From Coleofasciculus sp. FACHB-1120 (lineage in GTDB: Bacteria; Cyanobacteriota; Cyanobacteriia; Cyanobacteriales; FACHB-T130), in assembly GCF_014698845.1 (NCBI RefSeq), contig NZ_JACJTV010000009.1, positions 62,001-126,000 of the forward strand: 64,000 bases of DNA. Direction: 5' to 3'. The notes beneath the pieces were generated by a model, which was not told the origin of the DNA, searched no databases, and saw nothing but the letters and a program-made list of their open reading frames with translations. The stretch's first letter is position 1, and each line of letters opens with the position of its first letter. Below are positions 60,793-64,000 of this stretch, one piece after another. A program made the position numbers and the translations under genes.

Positions 60793-62889
60793 CTACACGT
60801 CTGCGAGATTTGTACTCAGCCCCGCTAAGTTTGCCACAGAGGCAATTAATTTGATTGCCTCAACGGGTTTAGGCAGGTGTACCTGGAAACCTGCTTCGAG
60901 TGCCTGCGATCGCTCTTCACCTCTGGCATAAGCAGTCAGCGCGATCGCGGGAATGCTTGTTTCTCCTCGCTGAGATTCCAAAGCTCTCACTTTGCGAATC
61001 AAACCATAACCGTCCTCATTCGGCATTCCGATGTCGCTCACCAGTACATCGGGTTTTAAGTGTTCCAGAGCTTGCATCGCTTCCTGAACCGATCCCACAG
61101 CCGTCACTTGAGCGTGATATTGTTCTAGCGCTGCCCTCAAAAAATCGCGGGTATCGGTATCGTCATCCACCACCAGCACCTGCAACGTTTCTAAAGAGGG
61201 GGGAGGCGCGATCGCGACTTTGTTACCTGAGGAGACAGACTCCAAATCGCAAGTCTTGAGCTGGTCAGATACCACTGGCAGCTTCACGGTAAATGTTGAC
61301 CCTTTCCCTTCTCCCTCACTTCTTGCCTCAATCGTGCCGCCTTGCAGTTCCACTAAGTTGTGGACAATTGCTAAACCGAGTCCCAAGCCACCATAGCGCC
61401 TGGTGGTGGTGCTATCTGCTTGACGAAAGCGATCAAAAATATAGGGGAGAAAATCTGGGCTGATGCCCACGCCGGTGTCGCTGATGCTAATTTGAGCGCG
61501 ATCGCCATCCTTGAAAAGGCGCACCTGCACCTTTCCGCCTGAAGACGTGAATTTGATCGAATTAGAGAGTAGATTCCAAACAACTTGCTGCAAGCGGTTA
61601 GGATCGCCAGGAACTAGGTCCACGGAGCGATCGAGTACGCTTTCCAATTGAATTCCTTTATCCTCAGCCGCCGGACGAACCGCATCCAGCGCCGCCTCAA
61701 TCACGGGTACAAGATTAACTTGACAGATATTTAAGCGCAGCTTCCCGCGAATAATCCGCGAGACATCGAGAATATCCTCAATCAGTTGCGCCTGCAACTT
61801 GGCGTTACGCTCAATCGTTTCCAGGGCACGGGCTGTCGTCTTTTCATCATACTTGCGACTGCGGAGCAGTTGAGTCCAACCCAGCATTGAGTTAAGGGGA
61901 GTGCGGAGTTCGTGAGACAAGGTTGCCAGGAACTCATCTTTAATCCGGTTTGCCGCCTCGGCTTCCTGTCGTGCCACCTGTTCGCGGATCATCTGAGCGC
62001 GGGCTTCCTCTGCGGCTTTGCGCTCGGTGATGTCTTCTAGGGTGCCGACATGACCAATGAGTTCGCCTGTATCAGTCAGCATCGGGGAGGAGCGGAGGTA
62101 AACCCAACGCACCATGTCCTCCGGAACTTGGCAGCGAAACTCGTTGGAGTATTCCTGACCGATGCTCATGCAAGTAGACCAATGTGTTAAGACGCGATCG
62201 CGATCTTCTGGATGTACCGACTGCAACCAGCCTTCTTCATAGAGCGAGGCTAAAACTCCCGTTTTGGGATCGGGTGTCAAACCACAAATCGCTTCGCAGC
62301 GCGGATTCGCGTAGGTACAGCGCCCTTCAATATCGGTCATAAAAATGCCCAAGGGCGAGCAGGCACTTAACGAGCGAAAACGCTCTTCACTTTGCTTAAG
62401 TTCTGAGTTAACAGCACTCAGTTGTGCCGCTTGTCGTTTCACCTCTGCGGTTTTCTTGAACAAGTCAACAAACACCCCCACCTTGGAGGTTAATATTTCC
62501 GGCTCCAGAGGTTTAAGCAGGTAATCTACTGCACCCAGGGAATAACCTTTGAAAACCAGAGAGTCGCTGCTGCTAAATGCGGTCAGGAAAATAATCGGCG
62601 TGTGACGCGATCGCTGTCGTTGTCGAATCAGCTTTGCCGTCTCAAATCCATCTAGACCGGGCATCTGGACATCAAGTAAAATCACGGCAAAATCGCGCTC
62701 AAGCAGACATCGCAAGGCTTGTTCGCCCGATGTAGCTCTGACCAAATTTTGACCGAGGCTGCCCAGGATTGCCTCCAAAGCCAGTAAATTTTCTGGGTGA
62801 TCGTCCACAAGGAGGACGTTAACTATTTCTTCGGGCTGCATTTTCTGGAAGGTCGGGATTTGTTTGAGCGGCTTTGTCGAGCCTGTCAC
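60793..62889 (-). CDS. Hybrid histidine kinase REC-PAS-HK-REC
   Basis: 698 residues; GTG start at 62889. An N-terminal receiver (Asp73 in ILLDVQMPG) is followed by a PAS/PAC domain (~165-290, ending TLEDITERK), a HisKA domain with His326 in LSHELRTPLNS, an ATPase domain (WNLLSNSIKF, DTGVGI, GGLGLGLAIV) and a second receiver (Asp619 in VSDIGMPNEDG). Signal therefore enters through a receiver and the PAS domain, and can leave through the second receiver. No transmembrane segment is seen, so it is probably cytoplasmic. It lies downstream of cheB on the same strand (131 bases), and cheR is upstream of cheB, indicating a shared chemosensory-like module. Confidence 0.96.
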   Translation of the reverse strand: MTGSTKPLKQIPTFQKMQPEEIVNVLLVDDHPENLLALEAILGSLGQNLVRATSGEQALRCLLERDFAVILLDVQMPGLDGFETAKLIRQRQRSRHTPIIFLTAFSSSDSLVFKGYSLGAVDYLLKPLEPEILTSKVGVFVDLFKKTAEVKRQAAQLSAVNSELKQSEERFRSLSACSPLGIFMTDIEGRCTYANPRCEAICGLTPDPKTGVLASLYEEGWLQSVHPEDRDRVLTHWSTCMSIGQEYSNEFRCQVPEDMVRWVYLRSSPMLTDTGELIGHVGTLEDITERKAAEEARAQMIREQVARQEAEAANRIKDEFLATLSHELRTPLNSMLGWTQLLRSRKYDEKTTARALETIERNAKLQAQLIEDILDVSRIIRGKLRLNICQVNLVPVIEAALDAVRPAAEDKGIQLESVLDRSVDLVPGDPNRLQQVVWNLLSNSIKFTSSGGKVQVRLFKDGDRAQISISDTGVGISPDFLPYIFDRFRQADSTTTRRYGGLGLGLAIVHNLVELQGGTIEARSEGEGKGSTFTVKLPVVSDQLKTCDLESVSSGNKVAIAPPPSLETLQVLVVDDDTDTRDFLRAALEQYHAQVTAVGSVQEAMQALEHLKPDVLVSDIGMPNEDGYGLIRKVRALESQRGETSIPAIALTAYARGEERSQALEAGFQVHLPKPVEAIKLIASVANLAGLSTNLADV

Positions 62890-63019
62890 TGTTTAGCGAT
62901 TGATACCACTATCCAAAGTTACAAATTTTAGGAACCAGAATCCAGGGTTTTTAGATGAAGATTTGATGTTTCCTCATTTTATTGAGCTACCGGGGCTTTG
63001 GTGCAACCTAGCTTATTTT

Positions 63020-63634
63020 TCACCTTACAGCCGATTGACAAAGGTTGACTAAAAGAGGAGCAATTTCTTGGAGCTGCACAATCCAGTCTACCGTTACAGA
63101 TGCGATCGCAGCTTCTGGCATAATCCGGCTTTCTGCTGTTGCTGGCTCTTGTACTATAGCCCGTCCGCCGCGGGCTTTAATTTTTGCCAATCCTTTGGCA
63201 CCATCCTGACTTGCTCCGGTTAAAATTACCCCGATCACTCTCTGTGCATAAGCATCAGCCGCTGATTCAAACAGCACATCAATCGATGGTCGGGCATTGC
63301 AGACAGGAGCCTCGGTAGAGAGTGCTAAGGTGGCGATGCCTCCGTACCGACCTTGGCGGTGTCCCCATGCCTGCCGGGGTTCCACCAGTAAGTGATAATC
63401 AGCGGGAGCCAAGTATACCCGCCGAGGCAGAATTTCTTCTTTATCTTCCGCCTCCGCCACTGGCAAAGTGCTGTACTGCTGGAGAAAAAAGCTCAGTGTA
63501 CTGTCAGAGGCTTTGTGACGGTGTTGTACGACAATCACAGCCGCGGGGAAAGTATTAGGTAGACCTGCAAGCATTACGGTTAAAGCTTGTAACCCACCTA
63601 ATGATGTGCCGACAACAACAATATCAAAAGCCAT
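63020..63634 (-). CDS. CheB-type protein-glutamate methylesterase without receiver
   Basis: 204 residues that form only the CheB catalytic domain: Ser11 in GTSLGGLQAL, the His region VVQHRHKA (His38), NARPSIDVLFESAADAY and Asp144 in ILTGASQDGAKG. The usual N-terminal receiver is absent and the start is at the conserved N-terminus (ATG 63634). It removes methyl groups from glutamates of receptor proteins, but no receptor (MCP) is in the window. With the CheR gene directly upstream and the hybrid kinase downstream it probably forms a non-motility signalling set, as known from other CheB/CheR-hybrid kinase clusters. Confidence 0.93.
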   Translation of the reverse strand: MAFDIVVVGTSLGGLQALTVMLAGLPNTFPAAVIVVQHRHKASDSTLSFFLQQYSTLPVAEAEDKEEILPRRVYLAPADYHLLVEPRQAWGHRQGRYGGIATLALSTEAPVCNARPSIDVLFESAADAYAQRVIGVILTGASQDGAKGLAKIKARGGRAIVQEPATAESRIMPEAAIASVTVDWIVQLQEIAPLLVNLCQSAVR

Positions 63635-63797
63635 ATTACCAATGAATCAGTAGATGGGTAAAACTCAATGAAACAGGTGGGTCGTGAAGGATTTGCGATT
63701 ACCGATTCCCGACCTAAAAAAGCTCATCCCCTCCGTTTTATTCCATTTATTTGGAAAATATGGCATTTATATGGCATTTTTAAGAAAAAATTTTTAT

Positions 63798-64000
63798 TTA
63801 ACCCAATTTTCGGTAAATCTTTTCATGATTTTCTAACTCCTCATAGTGTTTTTCGTATAGCGTGGTTTTCAGAGATTCCTGACGACCTAATCCTAAAATC
63901 CCAAATCTACAAAGGCTATCGTACAAAAGATTGTGAACCCGTTCCTGAAGAAATGGATTGAAATAGATCAGGACGTTGCGACATAAGATGACATTGAATT
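63798..64000 (-). CDS. CheR methyltransferase, C-terminal end (5' end outside the window)
   Basis: The last 66 residues are present, open to the end of the window: VILCRNVLIYFNPFLQERV is the diagnostic CheR motif (SAM-dependent methyltransferase; the N and the CRNVLIYF strand contact the cofactor), followed by the typical LCRFGILGLGRQESL and the tail. The stop codon is TAA at 63798-63800. The gene precedes cheB by 163 bases on the same strand. CheR methylates receptor glutamates, and would work with CheB and the hybrid kinase. The main part lies beyond the window. Confidence 0.9.
   Translation of the reverse strand, partial: FNVILCRNVLIYFNPFLQERVHNLLYDSLCRFGILGLGRQESLKTTLYEKHYEELENHEKIYRKLG

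Noticed and set aside
63668-63961. 97-residue + frame at the right end
   Set aside because: It is antisense to the CheR C-terminus, whose CRNVLIYF motif is decisive; the + product has no family features.
1-64000. CRISPR array or complete insertion sequence
   Set aside because: No regularly spaced identical repeats and no transposase gene with terminal inverted repeats were seen; only palindromic elements and the integrase remnant.

Overview
The window is chromosomal DNA from a cyanobacterium. The octamer GCGATCGC (HIP1) recurs throughout, inside and between genes. The window also encodes PsbQ (photosystem II), phycobilin-type GAF photoreceptor domains, an SLH/OprB outer-membrane porin, a PEP-CTERM protein and several families found mainly in cyanobacteria. 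I cannot assign a genus. The sequence is mostly single-copy, mid-GC, with genes on both strands, short intergenic regions, many GTG or TTG starts and several dispersed palindromic repeats.

Layout. 0-6 kb: end of a LysM/M23 peptidase gene, a CAU tRNA, a glycogen-debranching enzyme, a 2-Cys peroxiredoxin and a second peroxiredoxin-like protein. 6-15 kb: an RND efflux adaptor-pump pair, then a 1152-residue histidine kinase with four GAF domains, three carrying the bilin-type Cys-His pair and two of those also a DXCF second cysteine. 15-25 kb: housekeeping and conserved genes (NADAR, TPR lipoprotein, geranylgeranyl-reductase-like FAD enzyme, pyrH-frr with a 14-bp overlap, thioredoxin-fold protein, agmatinase-type ureohydrolase, alpha/beta hydrolase, LCP ligase). 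25-29 kb: a co-directional set of exported S8 protease, serpin lipoprotein and small membrane protein. 29-37 kb: rpe, then an accessory stretch with WD40 repeats, a short DUF4258-like gene, a kinase-tail remnant, an SDR gene broken by one stop codon, an ATP-grasp gene, a ferredoxin-MBL fusion, a porin and a decayed tyrosine recombinase beside a lox-like inverted repeat. 37-50 kb: PEP-CTERM trypsin-like protease, Pro/Ala-repeat exported protein, channel flanked by two RCK domains with an unusual pore, DCC protein, OB-fold lipoprotein, an alpha/beta hydrolase without a nucleophile, psbQ, a DAO-type oxidase, and an AT-rich GH3 plus membrane-protein pair. 50-60 kb: phosphodiester glycosidase, Nudix, prolyl oligopeptidase, a CHAT-domain fragment, a degenerate M48-like membrane protein and gatB. 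60-64 kb: hybrid kinase (REC-PAS-HK-REC), stand-alone CheB and the tail of CheR.

How the genes connect. The best candidate for an unusual system is the S8 protease / serpin / small membrane protein cluster: an exported protease whose triad Asp position reads Glu, next to a membrane-anchored serpin with an inhibitory-type hinge that is translationally coupled (ATGA) to a three-helix membrane protein. The multi-CBCR kinase and the CheR-CheB-hybrid-kinase set are the main signalling modules. The 30-37 kb stretch holds the clearest gene decay (three pseudogenes) and is the best place to look for past insertion or rearrangement.
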